Shown in pieces: positions 47,755 through 59,400 of a stretch of DNA of 64,000 nucleotides; the stretch's first letter is position 1, and every line of letters starts with the position of its first letter. The stretch lies in contig CP099843.1 of assembly GCA_030062745.1 (NCBI GenBank), positions 17,340,997 through 17,404,996 on the forward strand, written 5' to 3'. Both the position numbers and the translations under genes were made by a program. The notes beneath the pieces were generated by a model. That model was not told where the DNA came from and made no database searches. It saw only the letters and a list, made by a program, of their open reading frames with translations. Origin of the DNA: Capitulum mitella (lineage: Eukaryota > Arthropoda > Thecostraca > Pollicipedomorpha > Pollicipedidae).

Positions 47755-49043
47755 CCCGCCCCGACTAGGGGGGCAGTCGGCCGCCCCCCCCCCGAGTTTT
47801 TTCTAGGATTGCTAGAGAACGAACAAACATAGAGCCACGAAAATTCGTGTACCTTTTGCTTTATCATTTTTACGCCTTGTATCAAAGTTTTGACCGCAGG
47901 TCAAGTCAGATGTCTGGCCCAGGTCAGGTCAAACGGACCTATGTTCAAAAAAGTTTAGCGCCCTGTAACTTTTTTGGAAAACAAAATATCACAATAATAC
48001 TTTCAGGGATTAGCGATCATGATAGATGGAACAAATTTGCTATCTCATATTTTTCGGAATTTTCCGCATCATTGACCTGAGGTCAAGCCCATTTTTAAGA
48101 CATGTCTTTTTTTGGAAATGGGCGGAATTTTTCATAACATTTTTAGTGTAGAGTGAAGCAGACATCTAGTTACCGTCATTGGGCAAAGTATCAATGATTT
48201 CCAGTCATTGACCTGAGGTCAGGTCACGAATAACTGTTGTGAGCCAAAACGTACCACAGTCAAAATCAGCGGTAAATTACTCAAAATGGGTAGAAAATGC
48301 CAGAACTGGCATGCACAGACATAAGTAATACCAAGAACCTCTAAAAGTTTGGAAAAATTGCACATTTCGGAAATAAACAGGCTGTCGCTAATAAAGCTAC
48401 GTCAGTGGTGTAGACTGGTAACTAATGAAATTTTCCAAAATTTAAGCATGAGAAACCGTCACAAGAACCACTAAGATCAATAGAATTTACATGGATAGGC
48501 TTGTCGCGAAAATGAAGGAACGCTAAAATTAGTTCCCGTTAATTTCTTTCTGCGTACGGCAGCCATACGCAGAAAGAAATTAACAAGAACTAATTTTTTA
48601 ATCTAACGGGAAATTAACGAGAACTTACTTTTGCGCCGGCTGTCGGCGTCCGCCGACAGCCGGCGCGAAAATTGCCGTGTCTTTAACTCAATGTTTTAGC
48701 GTATGTATTGAACAAATCTGAGAAATTAGACGTGTATCGGAATCTGCGGACCTTTACTTGTGCACTGGTGCCTTTACCTATGCGTTATTACTCACAACCC
48801 TTGAGATTAAGGCCGTTTGTCAGTGTCATGCAGTCGGCTATGATAAAACATATATAGGACATAAATTGCTTACATATTACCTTAAACTAAAAATGAGACC
48901 AGTTTCGAGCTCTACTTGTCACAAGCTTTCCAACGGTGTGCTTATTTTTATCGTGCGACCAACCGGTCGTGAGTTAGAGGGGGGCGGTAAATCGCCCCTC
49001 CCCAGTTGGGCGTGATCGTCGCGGACCGACGGTCGTGCACGGG
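47755..49043 (+). mobile_element. TTAA-flanked element, best-preserved copy (1.29 kb, piggyBac-like ends)
   Basis: Bounded by TTAA on both sides (47751-47754 and 49044-49047). It begins CCCGCCCCGAC and ends GTGCACGGG, so a short CCCG/CGGG terminal inverted repeat abuts each TTAA, as in piggyBac-type insertions. No transposase domain is recognised; the open frame at 48758-49015 (YDKTYIGHKLLTYYLK) is shared among copies but matches nothing I know. Most likely a nonautonomous element. Contains many AGGTCA/TGACCT hexamers and, at 48540-48666, two strong hairpins. Confidence 0.65.
48633..48666. repeat. Perfect 16-bp-stem palindrome
   Basis: GCGCCGGCTGTCGGCG, two spacer bases, then the exact reverse complement. 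Other copies of the family have only one arm of this structure (GCCGACAGCCGGCG), so it arose by a local inverted duplication in this copy. A second hairpin (TTAATTTCTTTCTGCGTA and its reverse complement) lies just upstream at about 48540-48583. Confidence 0.9.
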
Positions 49044-49079
49044 TTAATGATTTGCTTGCAAGGGGAGGGGCGTTAAACG

Positions 49080-49240
49080 CCTCCCCGTCCGTGGAAGATG
49101 GCGAAATACCCCAGTCATTGCCGGGTTAAATAGTGTGGTGCAAAGCCTGAGATTGTGGTATTCAGACGCACTGCGAAGACAAAACAGCAGAAGTCACAAT
49201 GACAAAAATGTGTTTTTTTCCTGTGTTAATGACTTGCCTT
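49080..49240 (+). repeat. Direct repeat unit flanking TTAA element, right
   Basis: Counterpart of 47578-47740, with CGTGGAAGATGGCGAAATAC, CCCCAGTCATTGCCGGG, GAGATTGTGGTATTCAGA and CTGCGAAGACAAAACA. Confidence 0.75.
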
Positions 49241-51500
49241 CTGAGGGAGGAGGCGTTTACACTTACCAGCAGGTAAAAGACATGTGCGGCATAAATGGTA
49301 TGCAAATGAATCGGGGCAACTTAATGCGATCTCTCGAACCCGAGATAAAAGGAGCATTAAGCTGACAGAATTATCACATCCTCGTATTTATCCAGTGGTG
49401 CATTTTGCACTTTGAATTAAAACGGTGTGCCTTTCTCCAGAATTGCCAAATTACAATGAAGAGCTGGCCGAGACAGAGGTTTGCATTGCACTATGCCACG
49501 GGTAGCTTGGTGTCATGTTCTGAGTGTCCCCTGACCGTAGATCATCAAAGTCAAGGTCACAGGATAGGTCAGATTTGACTCCGTGATAACGGGGCATGCA
49601 GTGCATGTTTCCTGTCGCATTTGACACGGAGGGTCTCAGAAGACTCGTTCAAAGATTTTAGGTACAACTAAATCCTTGAAGTGGCCCACATAACCGTGCA
49701 CATTAGAGCTTAGAATTTGGAAAGGCTTGGGATTCGAATGTTTGGATGGGTACATTCGAGTATTTGGACGGAATATTCGAATCTTTTGAAGTCTGTGTCA
49801 TTTCATCCCAAAAAGTACGACTGGAACAATATGTAAAAGCCAGACTGATTCACACTTGCGACCATGGCAAAAGTTTTTTGAACGTGGAACATTCACATCT
49901 ATTTTTTGGAACATGTAATGATATTTATATTTACGTTGCTATTCAGCCTACGGGCAAAATTTCATGTGATATATTTTTTTCGCGCATGCATATAGCATTT
50001 TTGGATATGATCGTAGGGAGTCGATTCCGGAATCTTCTGGAGTCGACTAGTTTCATTTTGAGTCAGAATTGATTCAGTTTTCGTAAACCCACATTGATCC
50101 GAAATCGCATTCGATCTAGTTTTGGAAAACCCACCTTGACGCAAAATCAAAATCGATTGAGCAACCCATTAGTTGGGCCCGGGATCGATCCTCCTGGAAG
50201 TGAAATCAAGCAGAAGTGTGCTGTAAATGATAGTCTTTTCTACTTTCTATGGCAGCTTAGCTGTAGGATAATGGTACCTTTCATCACCGGAGTTGATGAT
50301 GTTGGGAACCGTTTTGCCATTACCCTATCAGTGGTGTTGTTGGATTAAGTATTCTTGCATAATTTCGGTTTTTGTTTTTTTTACGAAAAACGCGTTTTAT
50401 GAAAATTCGGAGCAAAGGAATTCCATCAGTAATGAAGAACCGTTCTGTTTGTTTCAGGTCAAAACCGGATCTGATCTTTGGATGAGTATATTTCTCAGCA
50501 GCAAACAGTTAGTTAGCACGTGTTTCAGTTTCTACACAAAAAAACGTTTTCTCATTAAGAATCAAGTGAGGTTTGCCACCAAGAAAAGGAAAAGACAGAA
50601 GGAAGTCCTAGAAAATGTGAGTATTGGAGCACTTGAAAATGATCCGTTACGATTCTTATGTATTTGTTGTGGAAAACAGACAAGAAGTGGCAGAAACGTC
50701 AGGTGCCCGAAGACGCTAGGTTTGTAAGGGCTGTAATCTAATGGAGGGCTGGGGAGGTGCGTCGCATTTGTGTTCTTTTTTGTGGATCTATTTAGAAGAA
50801 GATATGGTAGAATAAAAGTAGAATTACCAGTTTTCAAAGCAAAATATTGAGTAAGATAGTTGTTAAAATAATTAATTTAAAGTTTGATTTAGGTTTCCTA
50901 TGTTTTTTCCCATAATGGAAAGTATGATGTTGATCTGTGGTTGCTGACCTTGACCCAACCTTGACCTGAGTTGACCTCATACTGGACATTCCAGACCATT
51001 GTTACTTTGCATCATGAGCCCGTGGCGGCCGTTGTTAATTTCCGGTTCTTTGTTGAAGTGAGGAGTGACCAGTGAGGCAGAACGTTACCGTTCTTAAGCC
51101 TTTTTTTGCCTTTTCTTTTTCCATAATCTCGCCAGCCCTGACTTCTGACTGACTTTGACTGTTTTTAGGGCTTATCCCTATCGCGTTGCTCCCTAACTTT
51201 GTAACTTTTGCCTTCTCCTCCAGCTTTTTCTCCAAAATATCAGGGTAAGTTGGTCCAGTCCAGCACGTGTGATCGCATATTTATGGTCATTTGTTGTTGA
51301 GATTACTTTTGCCACTCTGGCACAGTTTGTTACTTTCCCATCTGTAGGAATAACTGCTTTGAGAGAAAATGATTCCCATTGCATTTTGTGTAAATGATTT
51401 TTTTGGGGGAGCCGAGGATCCGACACCCTAACGTCCCCTCAAATTGAACTTGTTGGCTGATTTAGTCCACTTTATTGTGACCGATGGCATTTTTTTGTCA
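49241..51500. other. Unassigned noncoding sequence with old repeats
   Basis: No supported gene. At 50.07-50.15 kb two diverged ~42-bp units share GATTC/GATCTAGTTTT, AAACCCACATTGA/AAACCCACCTTGA and AAATC words. An open frame at 50293-50727 has a basic run and a CICCGKQ segment but no known domain. AGGTCA-type hexamers recur near 49.5 and 50.95 kb. Confidence 0.4.
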
Positions 51501-51525
51501 TTTTCAAACGACAAATGATCTTTAT

Positions 51526-51532
51526 CCATATA

Positions 51533-51610
<78 letters not shown>

Positions 51611-51612
51611 TG
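51526..51612. repeat. Compound (TA)n-(GT)n microsatellite
   Basis: A long TA tract (about 51533-51578) passes directly into about eleven GT units, then TATATA. Confidence 0.93.
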
Positions 51613-51859
51613 GTTGTAACTGGAAAAAACTACAATTTTGCACCCTAGCTTACATCCAATAGCACAAGTTATTTTGTGCTGATGAGCTGCCAGAGTTACA
51701 GGTAACATACTATGGGTGATTAAAAAGGTCTGGGCCCGACCCAGAGGCAGTGCACTATTGCACTACATGCAGTATGCACAGTGCATATTAACACTACATC
51801 ATCTTGGGTCCATTGTAGATTTGCATGCAAGTTTGCAAACATGTAAGCCTGATATGTTG

Positions 51860-52330
51860 TACACATAGCAATAAAGTTCAAGAGTTTGTAAACGTCCAAA
51901 AATGTACAGTAACGTTAGGCGCTCAGTCATAGGATATCTTTCTTCAAAAAAGAAGTCACTTGAGGAAACTTTGACTCATATGTGTGATACATCAAGTGGC
52001 TCACCTCCATTGTCCTCAACAACAAAAACTTTGATGATGCTGAACAGTCATGGCGACCTTCAACATCTGCATGCGAAGGAAGTGTTGAGAAAGTGCACGA
52101 TCCGATCATGAACGACAGTCGTCTCTTTGTCCCACATATAACCAACAATGTTGACAGCAATAAAGTTCAGATTTTGTAAACGTCTGAAAGTGGACAATGA
52201 CGTGAGGCGTCCAGTCATACATAATATGACAGCACCCATTCAATACAAAATCGCGGACTTTTTCATTAATTCCTTCGCTTGTGGATGTTGAAGGTGGCCT
52301 TGACCATTTAGCGTCTTCAATAAATGTGCT
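51860..52330. repeat. Small repeat block with direct and inverted copies
   Basis: GCAATAAAGTTCA...TTTGTAAACGTC followed by a GTGAGGCGTCCAGTCAT / GTTAGGCGCTCAGTCAT word occurs at about 51868-51932 and again at 52158-52221. A GCGACCTTCAACATCTGCATGCGAAGG segment (split reading) at 52.05 kb returns in reverse at 52.28 kb. It looks like a decayed nonautonomous element; no gene was recognised. Confidence 0.55.
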
Positions 52331-53380
52331 CTCCCGCTTATACTCGGCTCATCACTCTTGTTGATCAGTATGGTGGGGCCGAGTCACGTAATGTGCTGTG
52401 TATATCTGTTAAAATTCCTTGAGCTGACATGCTAAGGAAATATATTTTATGTATGCTCATTAATCATTCTTCTCCATTTTCCATACGTTTACAAAATTTG
52501 AACTACACCAGTGCCTGCAACGCAGAACGTTTCAAGGCTTGATGTTTACAAACGTGCTTGCTCATATAAATCCCTGGCGAATCAAGGGAGAGGGACATCA
52601 GGGCATGACTCTCTTTTCCTTGGAAGAGAGGATCAGCATGTCTTCTGGCACCCTTTTTAGGATGAATAAATGTGTGTTTTACATTGTTTTAATAAGTGTT
52701 AGTTTTCGGAGATGACGAACCAATGGCCGGAATCTGGGGGAAAATCAAACGTTCCAGAGTAGGATATGGTAGACTGATGGAGATTTGGCCTCTCAGTAGC
52801 GCATTTTTTATGGAGATTTGGCCTCTCCATCCTTGTTTTTAATGGGCGCAAGTTGTTGCAGTATCACACTGTTTCCGGATCAGGGTGAGACTTGTTGATC
52901 ACTCCTCGTATGAAATGTCCTTCGAAGATAAAATCAAAATTGTCTTGTCCAAGCTCCAACCCGGAAGTGTTGCACTCAAGAGTGAGAAATGAAACCTCCC
53001 TTGGGGAACACTTGGTAAACCCCTGTCAATGGGGATCTCTTGATAAATTCATGAAACTGGTTGTCAGAAAGTTTTGTGAATAGTTCTATAATGACTTCAC
53101 CACGCTCGTTATGAAATTTATGACCATTCGCTTCTAGTTTTCATTAGAAACGCTAGGAACATTTATTGGAATTGGGGAGTCATGGCCATGTGTGATGTAT
53201 TCACAACTTGTTTAGAGACAGGACTGATTTTCGTTGCATGGAGTCTTTGAAAGCATTGCTAACAGTTACGGTGTTTGGTCAGTCCCGTAAAGAGCCTGCC
53301 ATCGTTTGACCAGTGCAGAGCGGTCGGCCTGTGAACGCTTCACCACGGCAAGTGGCAGCTGACAGAGGGACTGCGCCTGT
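52331..53380. other. Upstream region of CARS1
   Basis: About 1 kb without recognised genes. Composition becomes GC-rich only from about 53.35 kb, where the CARS1 first exon begins. No confident TATA box or other core promoter element could be assigned. Confidence 0.45.
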
Positions 53381-53458
53381 GCTGTGGCGTCCACTGACAG
53401 CTCTGTGACGGCCGAGAGCCGTCTCGGCCACGTGACGCTGACCCGCGCCGGCCGCCAG

Positions 53459-56400
53459 ATGGCCCGCCGCGAGCAGCCCGGCTGGACGCCTCCGGAGGGC
53501 TCACAGCCGCCCCAGCTGCACCTGTACAACAGCCTGAGCCGCCGGAAAGAGCCGTTTGTGCCGCAGTCGGGTCGGCGAGTGCTCTGGTACAGCTGCGGGC
53601 CCACCGTGTACGACGCCTCGCACATGGGGCACGCAAGGTGAGCGGCGCGGAGGCGGTGCTGCGGCGACTGGCTGCGGTACCACGGCCTGCCCGGCCACCG
53701 CCTGCCTGCAGTCACCGAGCGCTGCCGCGGCTCGTAGTGTGTTGAATAGGACAACTCCGTAGTGAAGAGGGAAAGGCAAAGTAGTTGATTGGGAGGTGAT
53801 GTCAGCACGCGATTTGAAACATTTTCAAAAGGCTCGAAATACCAGCTTTAGTTTCAAATGAAAAATGGATTGATGTAATAAATCATAATGAGTTTATTGA
53901 GTCTAGGAGTTTGCGTTTTTGTGAATGCTCGGCGACGTACACTGCATTGTCTATGCAGTGACGTGGACCAGTGACACCGAAACCCGGGATTCAGTTTAAA
54001 AATGTGTCTAAGTCCTGAAACCTTGCCTTCTTGTCGGTCTTCATGTACCGGTCCAAACTGTACTGCTATTGTTATGCGCCCATGCTGCACAGCATTCGTT
54101 TCCGTTGATCGAGTTCATATTGAGAACACGAATATTTTTCCTTTTTACCGAAAATCTTGTGGAATATGATACTGCAGTGCAGCATGTCATTTGCTTGTCT
54201 TTATCTGTAAATCGATATATCTGTTTGTTTGCAGCCTACCGTGCATAGCTCCTTGACGTGATACCCCAGTACGCGTCACGTGTTGTTCCATGGATCACGT
54301 GTAAATATTGACCTGAGTGCTATACCTAGGCTTTTATTTGGTTTCGCATGACTAAGTTGCGAAGTGAGAGTCACATACTCTATGCGAAATAATACTGAAA
54401 TAAAACAGTTCAGTATATTTTGGGGCAGGAAGAAACAGGGACACGACGTAAGCAAGCAAGAAGTCAGGTTTACTGACATGCAAGAAGAAAGGCTGCGTAG
54501 AATTCACTGTTTCTCCGCAGTCCACAGAAGTTAAAACTTGTTTTGATTTTCGTTGATACCGATCCGGACTACAGCCGGCCTGCGGATGGCTAGGCGGAGA
54601 AGAGGCACGTGATCCCCAGCACCCTGTACGACCTGATGCTGGCAGGTCGTACATCTCGTTCGACATCCTGCGCCGAGTCATGGCTGACTACTTCGGTTAC
54701 GACGTGACGTACGTGATGAACGTGACGGACGTGGACGACAAGATCATCCGGCGTGCGCGGCACGGCCACCTGTTGCGCCAGTACGCCGAGAGCGGCGCCA
54801 GCCTGCGACAGATGGTCGACGACTGCGGACTGGCGCTCAAGGTGTGCTGGTCGTCTCTGTCAGGCCATGGGATGGGGCCGCGGCAGTCGGGCAGTGTTGC
54901 TGAGCTGTAGGCTGCACCGTGCCTGTACGGCCATGTTGGCAGCGGTGACGTGCATTTTTTCTGTGGAGCAGACCTCAGGAGGTTGACTGGCGCCTGTTCC
55001 GTGGGCTGTGTGGTGTATGAGCGTCTGGGCCGCGGGGCTAACACGCTGGCTGGATGTGCCGGCGTCTCGACACCGGCCGAGGTGTGTCTTTGAGCCTCCG
55101 ATGTGTCCCGGACACGGCTGACTCCTCTGCCCCCGGGGACAGTTGTACGCGGACAAGGCGGCCGCCGAACGGGACGCCGACAAGCGGGAGATGCAGCGCC
55201 GCCTGGTGGACAGACTGACAGCCGCCATCGACAAGGTGGAGGCCATGGTCAAACAAGGCGGCGACGCCGACCTCGACCAGGCCAAACAGGTGAGCATAGC
55301 CACAACCAGGTCAGACGGCATAACGAGGCATCAACTAGGTCGGGCGCAGAACAGAGGCTTTAGCCAGGAGAAGGGAAAGCAGAGGCAGTTGAATCCAAGC
55401 GAAACAGGTGAAGAGGACTCCGTGGCGGATGAAATGGGCCATCCCAACCACATCAAACGGGCGAACTTGAGTCTCAGCGAGGTCAAGTAGAAGAGCAAGA
55501 GCTGACATCAGTTTAAGGTATGCTGTGGTTTAGTTGCTGCTGCTATGTGTTTCATGTCTGCTATTGAATTTGTGCACTTTGTACCAGCATCTATTCGCGA
55601 TGTTCTGTTTCTACAGCTGAGCTGCGATCTCACTTTCAGCTGCTGAACTGCGGTCTGTCTTAGTTTCTGAATTGTGCTCCCTGTCTCAGCTGCTGAGCTA
55701 TGTCCTCTGTGTCATTGTCTGGACTTTGTCCCTTGTTTCAGCTGAAATATGTCTTCTGTTTCAGCTGCGGAACTGTGTCCTCTGTTTCAGCTACTGAAAT
55801 GTTTTCCCTGCTTCAGTTGCTGAACTGTATCCTCTGTCCCAGGTGCTGAATTTGCCCCCCCCCCCGTTTCAGCTGCTGAGCTGGTGTGATGTTTCAGCTC
55901 ATGGATTGTGTCTCCTGCTTCAGCCACTGCCCTGTGTCCTTTGTCAACTGCTGAACTGTATCCCCTGTTTCAGCTGCTTCTACAGGAGGCTGCTGACCCG
56001 CTAGCCGACTGGCTAGACAGCCGATTAGGTCACACCGTCACCGACAACTCGATTTTTTCTGACCTGCCGCGCCACTGGGAGGCCGAATTTCACAGCGACA
56101 TGACTGCACTGAACGTGAGAGCTTAATACGGCCGCACTTGTACCGTTGGCCCCAGAACGGGCAGTTTTTTTCCTGTCTGGTTTTATTTTCGTCGCTGTTT
56201 CATCGCCGATTGAGTTGCTAACCTAATATGGCTCCAGTCACTTCATGTGAGTCGTGCAAAGTTAAGCTTCAAACTCGACTCATTGTTCGCTCTAGATTTG
56301 TCTATAACAGCAGTGCAAACAAACGACTACAGACATAATCCGTAAATGCGGGTCAGAATTCCTCTCATATGTGTTCGTAGTTAAAACGACCGAGTGTTGT

Positions 56401-59400
56401 TACGCTGTTCGCGTGTCAGTCGTTGCAGTGTGCTTTCTGAGTGTGCACTGCTGCTTTGAATGGACTTGATCACTCCCATCTGTGATCTGTGAGCGATGCA
56501 CATCCATGAGCGGCCGCATGGGACTGGACACCTCTCACCGCCGGTTTGACACCACCTACCCCGCTCCCGCTGCTCTGGACAGGTATTGCCGGCGAACGTC
56601 GTCACTCGCGTCAGCGAGTACGTGCCTGAGATTGTCGACTACATCGCCAAAATAGTCGAGAACGGCATGGCGTACGAGTCGCATGGTTCCGTCTACTTCG
56701 ACGTGGGCCGGTTTGATGGTGACCAGGGCCATCACTACGCCAAACTGGTGCCGGAAGCGTACGGCGACAGCGCCGCCTTGCAGGAGGGCGAGGGTAAGTC
56801 GACTTCACGCCGGTCCCTCCCTTCTTCAGGAGGGCGAGGTAAATCGACTTCACGCCGGTCCCTCCCTTCTTCAGGAGGGCGGGGGCAAGTCGACTTCACA
56901 CTGGTCCCTTTCCCATTAGAGGAGGGTTGACCATCGCTACGGACTCGCCCGGGCTGGCCTTTTTGTCCCCAGTTTGACCTATCTTGACCTCACCTGACCT
57001 TATATGACCAGACGCCTCCGCTGCCGCAGGCGACCTGAGCATTTCCGAGGATCGGCTGAAGGAGAAGCGGTCACCGAACGACTTCGCGCTGTGGAAGGCG
57101 TCGAAGGCCGGCGAGCCCAGCTGGCCGTCGCCGTGGGGCGAGGGCCGGCCCGGCTGGCATATCGAGTGCTCCGTCATGGCGTCGGCCATCTGCGGACCCA
57201 GCATGGACATCCACACGGGCGGCTACGACCTCAAGTTTCCACACCACGACAACGAGCTGGCGCAGGCCGAGGTCAGTGTCGACGAAGTGTGATCATGGAT
57301 GTAGCGTCATGTAGAACGGAAAGGGTGCTGACCGTGACAGGTTTGGATAATTCTAGCATAGGCCTGGGATGTTGCGCGTGGAAATGCATTGACGTAAACC
57401 TGACCCTGTAAACGGTAGAACGTCTCCTACACCCATGAAAGTAATGCCATATGTTTAAAAAAGTACACATTGTACTATGAACATCGCACGGTGACAATCG
57501 TACTATGTAGCACAATGATGATGGTACTATGCGACACGGTGGTGATCGTTCTATGTGGCACAATGATAGTCGTACTATGTGGCACAGTGGTGATCGTACT
57601 GTGTGGCACGGTGGTGATAGTGCTGTATGGCACGATGGTGGCGGTGCCACAGACATGGTGGTGACCATAATTGCGGTGTCGTGCGCTGCCCTGGAGCTGT
57701 GGTCCTGGGTGCCGCCGACCGTGTTCTGCCGTCCCATCGACAGGCCTACTTCGACAACGACAACTGGGTGCGCTACTTCCTGCACTCTGGACACCTGACC
57801 ATCGCCGGCTGCAAGATGTCCAAGTCGCTGAAGAACTTCGTCACCATCAAAGACGCTCTGAAGTGGCACTCGGCGCGCCAGCTGCGGCTCGTCTTCCTTA
57901 TGCACTCGTGGAAGGACACGCTGGACTACAGCGAGCAGACCATGGACGTGGCGCGCGCCTTCGAGAAGACAGTCAATGTTAGTGCCTCGTGTTAGTGGCG
58001 GAAATTGGCTTATCGTATACCGTGCAGCGCTGGAAGTTTTCTCTCGTGTTTGGTTGTTGTTGCATTCTGTCATTGGATGTGATGCTCGCTGGACGGAGTA
58101 CGCTGCTGACCCTCGCCCTCTGTGCCGGCAGGAATTTTTCTTGTACGTCAAGTCCGTGCTGCGGTCGGCGCCCTCCGGAGTGGAGTTTTTCCAGAAGTGG
58201 GGCGCCCGCGAGCTGGCGCTCAACAACACGTTGAGTCAGGCGCGCGCTGATGTGCACGCGGCCCTGTGCGGTGAGTGGCGCGGCCGGCTGTGTGCTGCCA
58301 CGTCCGCCCGACGGACCGGCGGCAATGTGTTGACCGCTGCCTGTTCGCCGGCGGCGGCGCCGGCCGGCCTCTCACGGCGGCCCGAGTACCAGGCAGGAGG
58401 TGCGCTGATTCCGGCTCTGCCAACAGTCCGACTGAGGCCGTCTTCGCGTAGACCCCGCGGTCGGACCAGCGCTGCGCCGTGCTCTGTTGTGGTTGCGTTG
58501 TCGCTGCAGAGCGTGCCGCAGTGCGGCGCGCCGTGCCGGCCACCGACTGGCCGTTCTGTGGCCGCTCGGCCGTGGTGACCGGTGTGCCGCGATCCCCGGC
58601 AGACAACATCGACACTCGCTCGTCGCTGGACGCGCTACGGGAGCTGGTCTCGGCCTGCAACGGCTACATCGGCGAGACGAAAGCGGACGGCGGCGTGCCG
58701 AACCGCCAGCTGCTGGCGGACGCGGCGCAGTACGTGACGCACATGCTGCGTGTGTTCGGCGCCGTGCCGGCCACCGGGCCCTCCATCGGATTCCCGCTAG
58801 AGGGCGAGTCCACCATGGACGTGAGTGCATCGCCGTGTGCCTGTGATAGTCGCGGCCGTAGAAGCGACAACACTGGTGGAAAGGGATGTCCTTCCTCGAG
58901 TTTTGTCCGCGGTACGTGCGAGCGTGCGGCAGGAATTCGTCATATGTTGTATCAAAGATGTTATGCTTTCTTTGTCTAATGTAATGGGGAATATGTGAGT
59001 TTTTGGAACGGAATAAGGTAAAGCGTTTGGTGTAGCTTGTGTTTGCCTTTGTACCGTTCCGGTGTTTGTAGTGTGATTTTTCAATGGTGCATGCGATTGC
59101 AGTCGACTTTCGTGTTGTTAATGGGCGGTTTTTATATATGCGGTCGACCTTGTCATATTGTTGGTCGCAGTCTTGTGTGAGCCAGTTACAGGAGCAGCCG
59201 TTGCCGGTGAGGAGTCGTCTGGGAACGTTGACCGGTTTCAGCCGAGAGTCTCGCCTCCGCCCGGGCGGCCGCCGTGTCAGGCTGTGGGCTGACGGCCGTG
59301 GTGCCTCTGTGGCCGCCAGGTGGAGTCGGTGGTGATGCCGTATCTGGCCGTGCTGGGGCGGTTCCGGGAGCGGGTACGCCAGTCGGCACGTGAACACCAA

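Noticed and set aside
57273-58229. 318-codon minus-strand open frame
   Set aside because: Crosses the 24-bp minisatellite and CARS1 exon 7 in antisense; repetitive Cys/His content comes from the repeat.
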